Of a stretch of 64,000 nucleotides of DNA, positions 34,738 through 46,221 are shown piece after piece. Under the pieces are notes generated by a model. It was not told the origin of the DNA. It ran no database searches and saw only the letters and a program-made list of their open reading frames with translations. The translations under genes and the position numbers were made by a program. Origin of the DNA: Desulfovibrio intestinalis (lineage in GTDB: Bacteria; Desulfobacterota; Desulfovibrionia; Desulfovibrionales; Desulfovibrionaceae). The stretch's first letter is position 1. Each line of letters opens with the position of its first letter. Location: contig NZ_JACHGO010000001.1 in the NCBI RefSeq assembly GCF_014202345.1, positions 1 to 64,000 on the forward strand. The letters run 5' to 3'.

Positions 34738-35091
34738 TCAGTACTTGGGGTCGGTCAGTTCCTGGTTCAGCGACCCGTGAATGGTCAGAAAATCCAGTCG
34801 TTTTTTGGCATCAGCCATGAACAGGCGGATATCGTCCCTGTTCATGTCTGCCAGTTCGGGGTTTTCCACGGTCAGGCCCCGTGCCATCATGACGGCGTCA
34901 ACCCAGTAGCAGCGGTTCTCGGCTGTTTGCACGTCGGGCTGCTCGCCGCAGAGTATCTGCGTGGTCTGGGTCATGATGCCCTCGTTTTGCCGTTCCCTGT
35001 CCCAGGCTCGTGAGTGGAACTGCCACAGGCACTTGCGCATGATGTAGTCGACGACTTTTTCCACGTAATGATCTTTTTTTTCGGCTCCCAT
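34738..35091 (-). CDS. anfG: Fe-only nitrogenase delta subunit AnfG
   Basis: A 117-residue delta subunit, found only in alternative (V or Fe-only) nitrogenases. CLWQFHSRAWDRERQN, RCYWVDAV and LDFLTIHGSLNQELTDPKY closely match what I recall of Azotobacter AnfG. Its presence between the D and K genes excludes a molybdenum enzyme. It starts 15 nt after the anfD stop with an AGGAG site. Confidence 0.95.
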   Translation of the reverse strand: MGAEKKDHYVEKVVDYIMRKCLWQFHSRAWDRERQNEGIMTQTTQILCGEQPDVQTAENRCYWVDAVMMARGLTVENPELADMNRDDIRLFMADAKKRLDFLTIHGSLNQELTDPKY

Positions 35092-35106
35092 GTCTCTGCT
35101 CCTGCT

Positions 35107-37051
<1,945 letters not shown>

Positions 37052-37059
37052 GTCGCCTC

Positions 37060-37377
37060 CTAAACGCCTTCCTGGCCGGTGCGGATGGTGAAGACCGTTT
37101 CAACAGGGGAGACAAAAACCTTGCCGTCACCAAAGTTGCCTGTTTTGGCGTGCTGCTGCACGATCTCAAGCACCTGTGGGACGTGTTCGTCCTCTACAAC
37201 GAGCATGAGCAGATTCTTGGGCAACTCATCGTAGTGCACATTGCCGCTGTCGATGCCTTTCTGTTTGCCGCGCCCGAATGCCTGAACCTTGGTCAGGGCC
37301 ACAAAGCCCGCAGCGGCAAGGGCATCCACCACAAGTTCCGTATTTTCAGGTCGAAGGACAGCTCGTACCATTTTCAT
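37060..37377 (-). CDS. nifI1: PII-like regulator NifI1
   Basis: A 105-residue GlnB-family protein: MKMVRAVLRPENTELVVDAL, FGRGKQKGI, LLMLVVEDEHV and the PII C-terminal GNFGDGKVFV signature. Its T-loop is short (DSGNVHYDELP). It partners with NifI2 in switch-off of nitrogenase activity by ammonium. AAAGGAG precedes ATG 37377. It follows anfH across a 141-nt gap that holds a hairpin, which may set a lower expression level than anfH. Confidence 0.92.
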   Translation of the reverse strand: MKMVRAVLRPENTELVVDALAAAGFVALTKVQAFGRGKQKGIDSGNVHYDELPKNLLMLVVEDEHVPQVLEIVQQHAKTGNFGDGKVFVSPVETVFTIRTGQEGV

Positions 37378-37453
37378 GTGGCGCTCCTTTATAGAATTTG
37401 CACTTGAAATAGTCGCTTTACGGCGGGCAACGCTCGCCTGCGCCTGTTTCGCG

Positions 37454-37479
37454 GTAAGGATTTGTACGTAAATCCTTAC
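37454..37479 (-). other. Hairpin between anfH and nifI1
   Basis: GTAAGGATTT and AAATCCTTAC form a perfect 10-bp stem around GTACGT, about 40 nt after the anfH stop. There is no T-run, so it more likely protects or processes the anfH message than ends transcription. The loop contains a GTAC tetramer. Confidence 0.6.
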
Positions 37480-37518
37480 AGAACAATTGACTCATTTCAT
37501 TCGAAAATTGCTCTGGAG

Positions 37519-38448
<930 letters not shown>

Positions 38449-38531
38449 TTATTTAACTAATTGAATTTAAATATTTTTTTGTGAAAATATCTGTAACTGG
38501 CTGCACTGATGCGTACATATCCTAAAAGTTT

Positions 38532-38545
38532 GTACATAGGTGTAC
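38532..38545. promoter_or_regulatory. GTAC-N6-GTAC upstream activator site
   Basis: GTACATAGGTGTAC matches the GTAC-N6-GTAC pattern described for VnfA-type activators. It lies about 95 bp upstream of the anfH sigma54 promoter, a typical enhancer distance. It may also serve the divergent anfO promoter. Confidence 0.6.
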
Positions 38546-38822
38546 ATTTTTCATGAAAATTTATAAATTCTAGTATGTTAGAATATCACTATTTTACATA
38601 AAAGCGTCATTTCGTAATTAGATAGTTTTTATAATATGCTAAAATACAAATATATTTTTTATGGATCATCTGTAGGGTCCAACAAGTGCCCCTGAGTATT
38701 TGTGCACCCAAGGTACACATTTCGCGTGATTGATTGGTAAACAGAGAAGGCGGAGGATAAAAAAACTGTTTTATGGCAAGAATGTCAGGCCAAAAGCGAT
38801 TTTTTCCGGTGCTGGTTTGAAA

Positions 38823-38838
38823 GCGCACGCTTTTTGCA
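38823..38838 (+). promoter_or_regulatory. Candidate sigma54 promoter of anfO
   Basis: GCGCACGCTTTTTGCA resembles TGGCACG-N4-TTGCA with correct -24/-12 spacing but a C at one of the two -24 Gs. It is about 100 nt before the anfO start. Confidence 0.45.
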
Positions 38839-38939
38839 AACCTGTCTGTCAAACAATGTAGTATGGCCGGGGCAGTATCCGCCAAGGGCGGAAAAATCGC
38901 TTTGCCTCATGAATCTACAGGCAAAAAGCAGGAGGCGTT

Positions 38940-39641
38940 ATGACAACGTTGCTCGATGGAGGCAGGATTGCGGTGTTCATGAACGGAGCCGGAGAACTTG
39001 CAGCTCCTCCCACTGCCAGTGTTGTGTCAGTTTACGCCAGGAGCGAGGAGGGGTGGCAGCCAGAGAGCGAAATAGCTTTTGTCCTGTCCGGTCTGGAAAG
39101 CCTTGGTGTTTTGCGCGAAAAGATCGACAATCTGGTCCAAACTCTGGGAGCTTGCCGCATACTGCTAGGCACGGACGACAATGGAGCTTTGTATGGCATG
39201 CTGGACGCTATGGGCTTCAATATCTGCATTATGGACCGATTTGACGCCCTGGCTCTTGAGGCTGTGCGCGGCAGCGTTCTGAATGCCTTGCGCAGTCCTG
39301 CCGCTCCTTCGTCGCGCCCTGCTGCCAGCACGCCACGCGAGATAGCGCCAGGTCGGTTTTTCCTCGATATGGTGGAGGCCAAAGAGGCTGACCCCTTGTT
39401 CACCTCACGGGAAGCTATCCTGGTATTCTTTGAAAAAAAGCCATTTATCCAGTTACAGGTACGGTGCGATCATCCGCCACGCTGGCTGGATAGCTTTGCG
39501 CTGCTGACAGGGCTTGAGGCCAGAAAGGAAATTCTGGAGTCTGGCCTCACCCTGCTTACAATAAACCATCCGGAAGGGCGTGATCACGCCACGCTCACTG
39601 GGCAAAAATGGTTTGACGCGGGGGGCTGTTCTTGTGGATAA
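38940..39641 (+). CDS. anfO: Fe-only nitrogenase accessory protein AnfO
   Basis: A 233-residue protein resembling the AnfO family. IAVFMNGAGELAAPPTASVV opens it, SEIAFVLSGLESLGVLREKI follows, and CRILLGTDDNGALYGMLDAMGF lies in the middle. The C-terminal half has FFEKKPFIQLQVRCDHPPRW, and the protein ends in CSCG. AnfO is needed for full Fe-only nitrogenase function in Azotobacter, but its biochemical role is unclear. It is divergent from anfH across the shared regulatory region instead of downstream of anfK as in Azotobacter. GGAGG precedes ATG 38940. Confidence 0.8.
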   Translation: MTTLLDGGRIAVFMNGAGELAAPPTASVVSVYARSEEGWQPESEIAFVLSGLESLGVLREKIDNLVQTLGACRILLGTDDNGALYGMLDAMGFNICIMDRFDALALEAVRGSVLNALRSPAAPSSRPAASTPREIAPGRFFLDMVEAKEADPLFTSREAILVFFEKKPFIQLQVRCDHPPRWLDSFALLTGLEARKEILESGLTLLTINHPEGRDHATLTGQKWFDAGGCSCG

Positions 39642-39673
39642 GGAGGATGTAAATTACAGCCTGCGAGGGAAAT

Positions 39674-40372
39674 ATGAAACACTGCGTCGCCGTGCGGCAT
39701 GTGGCTTTTGAACACCTGGGCGTTTTTGAGCAACCTCTGAAAGAAGCCGGGTATGACGTAACCTACGTGCAGGCGGGGGTTGCGCCTTTGACAGTCGACC
39801 TGTGGGATAATGCTGATCTGGCTGTGGTTTTGGGTGGCCCTATAGGTGTGGGCGAAGAAGACATATACCCCTTTTTGCTCGAAGAAAGGGCAATGGTGGC
39901 GGAGCGGCTGGCTTCTGGCAGACCCTTGCTGGGTATTTGCCTCGGGGCACAGCTTATGGCCGCCGCCCTTGGAGCACGCGTGTACGCCGGGTCAAGCAAG
40001 GAAATAGGATGGGGACGGGTGGATGTGAGCCCTGCGGGGTTGAATGGCCCTCTGGCGGAACTTGCAGGCGCGCCCGTTCTTCACTGGCACGGGGATACCT
40101 TTGATATACCAACCGGATGCGAGCTGCTGGCATCAACGCGGCTGACGCCACATCAGGCTTTTTCCCGCGGGCGCGGGCAGCTTGCACTGCAGTTTCATGC
40201 GGAAATGGACGCCAGCCTTATGGAAACATGGCTTATAGGGCATTGCTGTGAACTGGCCGTGACGAAGAATGATCCTCGCGCCATACGGGCAGACGCGGTT
40301 CGCCTTGGCGACGCCGCGCGAATGGCAGGGCAGAAGTTCATGCGGCGCTGGTTGGCAGAAGAGCTCGCGTGA
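39674..40372 (+). CDS. Class I glutamine amidotransferase domain protein
   Basis: A 232-residue class I GATase. The nucleophile elbow is LGICLGAQLMA, VVLGGPIGVGEED forms the oxyanion region, and the catalytic His-Glu is in LQFHAEMD; VLHWHGDTFDIP is also typical. Stand-alone members hydrolyse glutamine or gamma-glutamyl compounds; no synthase partner is encoded beside it. It starts 32 nt after anfO and is probably co-transcribed with it, so it may serve nitrogen metabolism when the alternative nitrogenase is made. It could also be a gamma-glutamyl hydrolase. Confidence 0.88.
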   Translation: MKHCVAVRHVAFEHLGVFEQPLKEAGYDVTYVQAGVAPLTVDLWDNADLAVVLGGPIGVGEEDIYPFLLEERAMVAERLASGRPLLGICLGAQLMAAALGARVYAGSSKEIGWGRVDVSPAGLNGPLAELAGAPVLHWHGDTFDIPTGCELLASTRLTPHQAFSRGRGQLALQFHAEMDASLMETWLIGHCCELAVTKNDPRAIRADAVRLGDAARMAGQKFMRRWLAEELA

Positions 40373-40426
40373 GCGCGTAAATTTTGAGACCAAAATAGAC
40401 CAGCTATACCATGCCCGCATGTATAA

Positions 40427-40460
40427 CAGTGCCGCCTGCCAGTTTTGGCAGGCGGCACTG
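40427..40460. terminator. 14-bp hairpin terminator
   Basis: CAGTGCCGCCTGCC and GGCAGGCGGCACTG form a perfect stem with a 6-nt loop (AGTTTT), 54 nt after the amidotransferase stop. No T-run follows, but the stem is very stable. Confidence 0.7.
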
Positions 40461-40767
40461 AACTAAGTTACTGTAGAAAAAAGAAATCCTTGGGAGCATC
40501 GATTTCCTGAGCACCAGCTTACTCCCATGCGGTGATAGCTTTGCCGTGATGTTTGCCTATTATACAGGAAGCAGCACTGCAACGTACGCTTTTTAGTGAG
40601 CAATAAGAAATAGTTTTATTTTTTGCTACAGGGGGTAAATGTTGGAAAACATATCTGTAAAGGCATTGAGTGAAAGCAGATGAAGTGTGTAAAGACAGGG
40701 GGAATCATCCTTTGTGCCTTGCTCCATTATAGGCTCTCTGATAGTTTGCGAGAGAGGAGGATTAACT
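40461..40767. other. Upstream region of nuclease-like gene
   Basis: About 300 nt with no supported gene. It is AT-richer than the surroundings (40590-40640) and ends in a GAGGAGG ribosome binding site before ATG 40768. No operator was recognised. Confidence 0.4.
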
Positions 40768-41883
40768 ATGGAACTCTCGCAAATTCTTGCTTTGGCAGAC
40801 CGCGTCAAATCCGCAATCCCCGAATGTCTTAATGAGGCTAACACTAAAACTTCTCTTGTTCTGCCTTTTTTGCAGTCAATGGGCTATGATGTTTTTGACC
40901 ATAACGAAGTGGCTCAAGAATACACGGCAGAATGGGGCACAAAAAAGGGCGAAAAGGTAGACATTGCTATCTTGCGTGATGGTAAGCCTTCAATTTTAAT
41001 TGAATGCAAACCTATGGGCGATCCATTAGATACGGGTAGGTGTTCACAACTTTTTCGTTATTTTTCAACGCAGCCCGCGCGTATTGGCATCCTGACCAAC
41101 GGGCAGCGTTATCTTTTTTTTAGTGATCTTGAAAAAGAAAATGTCATGGACGGCAAACCGTTCATGGAGCTGGATCTGCTGAACTTTAATGAACGTGTAC
41201 TGCCTGAACTTCAAAAGCTCACCAAAAGCACGTGGGATTTGGATTCAGCACTTTCTGCTGCCGAAGCTCTGAAATATACCCGCGCTGTTAAGCTTCTTGT
41301 CGCTGAGGATGTTGCCGAACCGTCAGACGAAATTGTGCGTCACTATGCTGCGCAGTGCTATGATGGCAAGTTGATGGCCCGTGTGATCGAAATGTTCCGG
41401 CCCATCGTCAAGCGAGCCTTTGCCGAACACGTTTCTGACCAGATCACGAAACGTCTTGAGTCCGTTCGTATTGCTGCAGAAGTTCCCGCACAATCTGTGC
41501 CGCAACCAGAAGAAATTTCATGCGAATGCGAAAATGAAGAAGTTATTGTCACTCACAATACAGAAGAATGGGCGCTTATAATCGTGCGCACGTTGCTTCG
41601 TGGTGTGGTTGACCCGGCCCGTGTTGTGATGCGCGACCAAAAAACATATTGCGGCATACTGCTTGATGACAACAATCGAAAGCCGATCTGCCGTCTGTTC
41701 AACTTTGGTCACTTTGAGCCAGGAATGGAAAATATAGGCCGTAATGCTCACATCATTATCATGACTAAGAGCAATAGCGAAGGTGAGCGCTTTGACCTGC
41801 ATTTTGTAGATGACATCCACCCATTGGGTGAGAAGCTGATTGAGGCTGTAAAGCGGCATGAAGCTATAAATGAAGGGGAATAG
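40768..41883 (+). CDS. HsdR N-terminal-like (PD-(D/E)XK) protein
   Basis: A 371-residue protein. The N-terminal domain resembles the type I restriction R-protein N-terminal nuclease (HSDR_N family). TSLVLPFLQSMGYDVFD precedes KVDIAILRDGKPSILIECKP, giving the D...E-X-K active-site pattern, and GILTNGQRYLFF follows. The C-terminal half (about 200-371) has no helicase motifs and ends in a beta-rich region of unknown type. No methylase or specificity gene is nearby, so it is a solitary nuclease-like protein, possibly defence- or phage-derived. GAGGAGG supports ATG 40768. Confidence 0.8.
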   Translation: MELSQILALADRVKSAIPECLNEANTKTSLVLPFLQSMGYDVFDHNEVAQEYTAEWGTKKGEKVDIAILRDGKPSILIECKPMGDPLDTGRCSQLFRYFSTQPARIGILTNGQRYLFFSDLEKENVMDGKPFMELDLLNFNERVLPELQKLTKSTWDLDSALSAAEALKYTRAVKLLVAEDVAEPSDEIVRHYAAQCYDGKLMARVIEMFRPIVKRAFAEHVSDQITKRLESVRIAAEVPAQSVPQPEEISCECENEEVIVTHNTEEWALIIVRTLLRGVVDPARVVMRDQKTYCGILLDDNNRKPICRLFNFGHFEPGMENIGRNAHIIIMTKSNSEGERFDLHFVDDIHPLGEKLIEAVKRHEAINEGE

Positions 41884-41884
41884 A

Positions 41885-42397
41885 GTGCGACGAATTCTAC
41901 TCTCTACCACTTTGGTGCTTCTTTTTATTTTGTCATTTGGTTGTGCAAAAATGCCTGTGCGTGGTGACTACATTGAGGAAAAAGCTCCCCCGCAAATATC
42001 GGTTGAAGAGCATACAGCCACCATCGTTTTCTTTCGTGAATGGGCCTTCACTGGCGGCGGCATAACCTACTTCGTTACTGAAGATACAAAAAATATAGGG
42101 CTTCTCAAAGCTGGTTCTTATTTTATTTACAAGGCATTGCCTGGAAAGCATACATATTCGGCAGAAACAGAGGCCAGGTCGTCCGTAACTCTCGACGTTC
42201 AATCAGGGCAAATTTATTATGTTGAAGGTGGTATTGGTATGGGTTTTTGGGCAGGGCGCCCTCAACTCATAGAGGTAACAAAACCAGTGTTTGATAAGAT
42301 TAAGCCAGAGCTAAAATATATACGCCTTGCGACACCAGAAGAAGCAGCACATTTTAAAGATAAAGAGCAACAGCGCGATTCAGGCGCAGGACTGTGA
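41885..42397 (+). CDS. DUF2846-like lipoprotein
   Basis: A 170-residue lipoprotein: MRRILLSTTLVLLFILSFGC ends in a lipobox Cys, followed by an extracytoplasmic domain resembling DUF2846 (ATIVFFREWAFTGGG, YFIYKALPGKHTYSAETEA, GQIYYVEGGIGMGFW). The start is GTG 41885, with AAGGGGA 5 nt upstream, immediately after the stop of the nuclease-like gene; ATG 41870 overlapping that gene is the alternative. Function is unknown. The gene is followed by a strong hairpin. Confidence 0.8.
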   Translation: MRRILLSTTLVLLFILSFGCAKMPVRGDYIEEKAPPQISVEEHTATIVFFREWAFTGGGITYFVTEDTKNIGLLKAGSYFIYKALPGKHTYSAETEARSSVTLDVQSGQIYYVEGGIGMGFWAGRPQLIEVTKPVFDKIKPELKYIRLATPEEAAHFKDKEQQRDSGAGL

Positions 42398-42398
42398 T

Positions 42399-42422
42399 GA
42401 AATGCCCCGGAAGGGGCATTTC
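42399..42422 (+). terminator. 10-bp hairpin terminator
   Basis: GAAATGCCCC and GGGGCATTTC form a perfect stem with a GGAA loop directly after the lipoprotein stop. It would end the two-gene unit. Confidence 0.7.
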
Positions 42423-42601
42423 ACTTATAAAGCCCCTTCCTGATTGACAAAAACTGGTAAAATCTGGCTGTGGAAAGCTGAAACACTTTACATATCAACG
42501 CCGCCGCAACATCCCAGAAAAATTAGCGCATTGTTGTTGCGTTGCATTGTCGAGCGCCGTCAGGTTAGACGACTGCAAACAAGCAGCATTCTACCATCAG
42601 G

Positions 42602-45178
42602 TTAGCGGTCCAGCTTGAACACAACGGGAATCTCCACAACGCACATGACGGGTTTGCCGCCTGCCTTGCCGGGGGCGAAACGCCAGCGTTTAACAGCGGC
42701 CAGGGTTTCCTCTGCAAAGAGCTGGCTTTCACCTTTGGAAAGAACAATGGCGCGCAGTACGCGTCCCGACGGGTCAATAACAGCCCGCACCGTGACTACA
42801 GCCTCTTTGCGGGCCTGTTTGGCGCTGTCGGGATAATTGGGTTTCACGCGTTGTATGACAGCCGGGGGTACGTCCCAATCGTTGATGCCATACACCGATC
42901 CCTTTCCCTGGCCTCGGCCCCGCTCCATACCCAGGCCGCCGCCGCTGCCGCCGCCTTGCCCTCCGTCGTTTCTGCCGCTGCCCTGAGCTTGGGCCGCCGT
43001 TCCCGCCGATTCCGCCTCATTGCTTTGCTGCGATTCACTGCCTTGAGATTGCGGCGCTGCCCGTGAGGGTTGATCCTCGGCGGGTTTGTTTTTTTTCTGT
43101 CTTTCTTTCTGTGTTTGTTCTTCTTTCTGTTTTTTGGGCTTGTTTTTTTCTTTAAGCACCAAGTCAGGTTTTTCGACCTTTTCCTTTATCTGGGTTTCTT
43201 CTTTTTCTGGCTTCTTCTGTTCCTGCAGGGGCGCTTTGTTTTCTTTGGTTGCAGTGGCGTCGGGGTCAGTGCCGTTGGTGTTGGACATCCTGCATTTGCC
43301 TGCCATAGCAGTACCCATGTCCATACCCACCAGCGAAACCTGCATGGATGATTCTCCGCCACCTGATGCCTGCATTGGGATGCCCCAAAGAGCTCCCAGC
43401 AAACAGGCGTGCATGCCCACGGAAAACAACAGGTTCTTTTTATGGGCTTTGGGGCGTTTTGATAAAATATGCCGGGCATGCGCGGTTACCCGCCTGCGCC
43501 GTGGGGAGGCCGCATGTTTTCCGGCGGTGTTTTCATCTTGTTCTTTTGCCGCATGCTGCCGTTCAAACTCTCCCGGCATGGCCGCATCAAGCAGGTCGCA
43601 CAACTGCTTGGAGCGCGGCGTGGCAAAGACTTCGCGTACCGCCCCCTGTTCCACGCATTTTCCCTTATCCAGCACTAATACGCGTTGGCAGAACCCTTTC
43701 ACCAGAGCCAGGTCGTGGCTGATGTATATGAAAGCCATGCCGTAGCGGGTCTGAAGGTCTCGCAGCAGTTCAATGATCTGAAATTGCAGCGCTCTGTCCA
43801 GAGATGAAGTGGGTTCATCAAGCAGCAGCACTTCGGGGCGCAGGGCCAGAGCACGTGCAATGGCTACCCGCTGCCGCTCACCGCCAGAAAGTTCGTGCGG
43901 AAAACGTCCAGCATAGGCGGGCGAAAGGCCCACATCCACCAGAGCTTCGCGCACGCGCCCTTCGCGTTGTTCTGCCGGAAGGGCATGCACCCGCAAGCCT
44001 TCTTCCACAAGGTCTTGAACGCACATACGAGGATTGAGCGAGAGAAAAGGATTTTGCAGCACGATTTGGATGTTGCTGCGCAGGGGAGCCATTTCCGCAT
44101 GGTTCAGGCTCTGGATGTCATGCCCCATAAAGTTGATATGGCCACTGCTGGCTATAAGCCGCAACACAGCCAGAGCCAGAGTGGATTTGCCCGATCCGCT
44201 TTCGCCCACCACCCCCAGGCATTCGCCCGGCCACAGGGTGAAATCTATGCCATCAAGGGCCGTGAAGGGTTCCGGCGCACGCTGAAAAAGACGTGTCTTG
44301 GCCCGCGGAAAGCTTACGCGCAGGTCTTTGACCGTCATTACAGGTTCTGCCTGATCAGACAACACAGGGCGCGCCCAGTCGTTGTTTCCGGCACGGAGCA
44401 GGGAGCGCGTGTACTCATGCTGCGGATTGGTGAACAGGGGGGACGAGGATTCAATAATCCTGCCGTGCCGCATAACATGCACGGTATCGGCAAAGCGCCG
44501 CACCATGCCGAGGTCGTGGCTGATAAGCAGCAGGCTCATGCCGAGTTCTTTGCGCAGGTCTTCAAGCAGCCGCAAAATGGCCTGCTGTACCGTGGCGTCC
44601 AGCGCAGTAGTGGGTTCGTCGGCAATGAGAAGATCGGGATCGTTGGCGGCAGCCAGCGCCAGCATGATGCGCTGGCGCTGCCCCCCGGACAATTCGTGGG
44701 GGTAAGCTTTATAACGTTCCTTGGGGCGGTCCAGGCGCACCAGATCAAACAGATCCATCACACGGGATTGCAGCTGCGCTTCCGTCAATCCCTTGTGAAC
44801 ACGCAGGCATTCGGCAACCTGGTCGCCCACCCGGTGCAGGGGATTCAGGGCGGCCAGCGGATCCTGAAAAACCATGCCTATTTTCTGACCACGCAAGGCG
44901 ACAATGGCCTTTTCCGGCAGGGTGGCGATGTCAGTGCCGTTAAAGAGTATCTGGCCGCTCTGTATAAATGCCCCGCGTGGCAGCAGGCGCACTATGGAAC
45001 GCGAAGTAAGCGTTTTGCCCGCGCCGCTTTCTCCCACCAGGGCCACGCACTGCCCTTTGTCGACGCTGAACGAAACATCGCGCACCACGCATTGGTTTTC
45101 GGGGGTGCCGGAAGCCTCCGCACGCTTGTCCGCGCAGGCAAAGGCCACATGCAGATTCTGAACATCCAGAAGTTTCAT
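42602..45178 (-). CDS. YejF-like dual ABC ATPase fused to a complete TonB protein
   Basis: An 858-residue fusion. Two oligopeptide-type ABC ATPase domains come first: Walker A GESGAGKT (49-56) and GESGSGKS (325-332), signatures LSGGQRQ (163-169) and LSGGERQ (430-436), Walker B with ADEP and LLLDEP. A basic linker leads to one transmembrane helix (about 582-600, NLLFSVGMHACLLGALW). A Lys/Glu/Pro- and Gly-rich periplasmic spacer and a TonB C-terminal domain (about 772-857, PNYPDSAKQARKEA) follow. The topology is consistent: ATPases in the cytoplasm, TonB in the periplasm. ATG 45178 overlaps the YejE stop (ATGA), with GGGAGGA upstream. Confidence 0.9.
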   Translation of the reverse strand: MKLLDVQNLHVAFACADKRAEASGTPENQCVVRDVSFSVDKGQCVALVGESGAGKTLTSRSIVRLLPRGAFIQSGQILFNGTDIATLPEKAIVALRGQKIGMVFQDPLAALNPLHRVGDQVAECLRVHKGLTEAQLQSRVMDLFDLVRLDRPKERYKAYPHELSGGQRQRIMLALAAANDPDLLIADEPTTALDATVQQAILRLLEDLRKELGMSLLLISHDLGMVRRFADTVHVMRHGRIIESSSPLFTNPQHEYTRSLLRAGNNDWARPVLSDQAEPVMTVKDLRVSFPRAKTRLFQRAPEPFTALDGIDFTLWPGECLGVVGESGSGKSTLALAVLRLIASSGHINFMGHDIQSLNHAEMAPLRSNIQIVLQNPFLSLNPRMCVQDLVEEGLRVHALPAEQREGRVREALVDVGLSPAYAGRFPHELSGGERQRVAIARALALRPEVLLLDEPTSSLDRALQFQIIELLRDLQTRYGMAFIYISHDLALVKGFCQRVLVLDKGKCVEQGAVREVFATPRSKQLCDLLDAAMPGEFERQHAAKEQDENTAGKHAASPRRRRVTAHARHILSKRPKAHKKNLLFSVGMHACLLGALWGIPMQASGGGESSMQVSLVGMDMGTAMAGKCRMSNTNGTDPDATATKENKAPLQEQKKPEKEETQIKEKVEKPDLVLKEKNKPKKQKEEQTQKERQKKNKPAEDQPSRAAPQSQGSESQQSNEAESAGTAAQAQGSGRNDGGQGGGSGGGLGMERGRGQGKGSVYGINDWDVPPAVIQRVKPNYPDSAKQARKEAVVTVRAVIDPSGRVLRAIVLSKGESQLFAEETLAAVKRWRFAPGKAGGKPVMCVVEIPVVFKLDR

Positions 45179-46221
45179 GTCCGTTCCTCCCACTGGCCGC
45201 TGTTGCTGAGGAAAACTCTTGGATCAAAGGCGTCGCGCAGTCCTTCGCCGATGAAGACCAGACTGGTCAGCATACCCGCCAGAGTGAAAAAGGCTGAAAA
45301 GCCTATCCAGGGCGCGAAGAGATTGTTTTTGCCCTGCACCACCAGTTCACCAAGCGAGGGATACTCCGGCGGCAGACCGAACCCCAGAAAATCCAGTGAG
45401 GTCAGGGTTACAATGGAAGAGTTCACCAAGAAAGGCAGTATGGAAATGAGCGCAACCACGGCGTTGGGCAGCACATGACGCAGCATGATGCCCCTGTCAG
45501 GCACGCCCAGTGCGCGGGCGGCCCGCACGTATTCCATATTCCGGGCGCGCAGGCTTTCCGCACGCACTACGCCCACAACGCGCATCCAGCTGAAGGCCAG
45601 CATCAGGGCCAGCAGCGCCCAAAATCCCATAGTTATGACGCTGGAAATGATGATGATGAGATAGAGCACCGGAATGCCGGACCATATCTCCATAAAGCGC
45701 TGAAACAGCAGGTCGGCCAGCCCGCCATAGTAGCCCTGCACAACCCCGGCGAGCATGCCCACGACACAGCCGAAAAAAGAAAGGCACAGGCCAAACAACA
45801 CAGAAAGTCGAAATCCGTACAAAAGCCGCGCCAGTATGTCGCGCCCCTGGTCATCAGTGCCCAGCCAGTTTTCGGCGCTGGGCGGTGCGGGAAAGGTAAC
45901 TCCTTCACGTTGCGAGATGGTGCCGAAGGAATAGCGGATGGGCGGCCAGACAGCCCAACCGTGTTTTGCTATGGCCGTGGCAATAACAGGGTCGCTATAG
46001 TCGGCAGGGATGGGCAGATCGCCCCCGAGAGTGCGTTCGTCCAGATTCTGAAAAATGGGAAAATACAGCTTGTGCTGATAACTCACCACCAGCGGCTTGT
46101 CGTTGGCCAGAAATTCCGCGCACAGGCTGAGTGAAAAGCACAGGCTGAAAAAGCAGAAAAAGCAGAAGGCGCGGCGGTTGCCCTTGAAGGTCTGCCATCG
46201 GCGGCGCGTAACGGGATTCAT
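45175..46221 (-). CDS. YejE-like oligopeptide ABC permease
   Basis: A 348-residue inner membrane permease. Residues 30-130 hold the extended periplasmic part typical of YejE ([29 protein letters not shown]). Later helices include the EAA loop [21 protein letters not shown]. Family members import peptides, such as microcin C-type peptides, with YejA, YejB and YejF. It overlaps the YejB-like gene by 4 nt and the YejF-TonB gene by 4 nt, so translation is coupled. Confidence 0.93.
   Translation of the reverse strand: MNPVTRRRWQTFKGNRRAFCFFCFFSLCFSLSLCAEFLANDKPLVVSYQHKLYFPIFQNLDERTLGGDLPIPADYSDPVIATAIAKHGWAVWPPIRYSFGTISQREGVTFPAPPSAENWLGTDDQGRDILARLLYGFRLSVLFGLCLSFFGCVVGMLAGVVQGYYGGLADLLFQRFMEIWSGIPVLYLIIIISSVITMGFWALLALMLAFSWMRVVGVVRAESLRARNMEYVRAARALGVPDRGIMLRHVLPNAVVALISILPFLVNSSIVTLTSLDFLGFGLPPEYPSLGELVVQGKNNLFAPWIGFSAFFTLAGMLTSLVFIGEGLRDAFDPRVFLSNSGQWEERT

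Noticed and set aside
43895..45478. 527-codon plus-strand frame opposite the YejF-TonB fusion
   Set aside because: The opposite strand has unmistakable ABC and TonB motifs; this frame has none.
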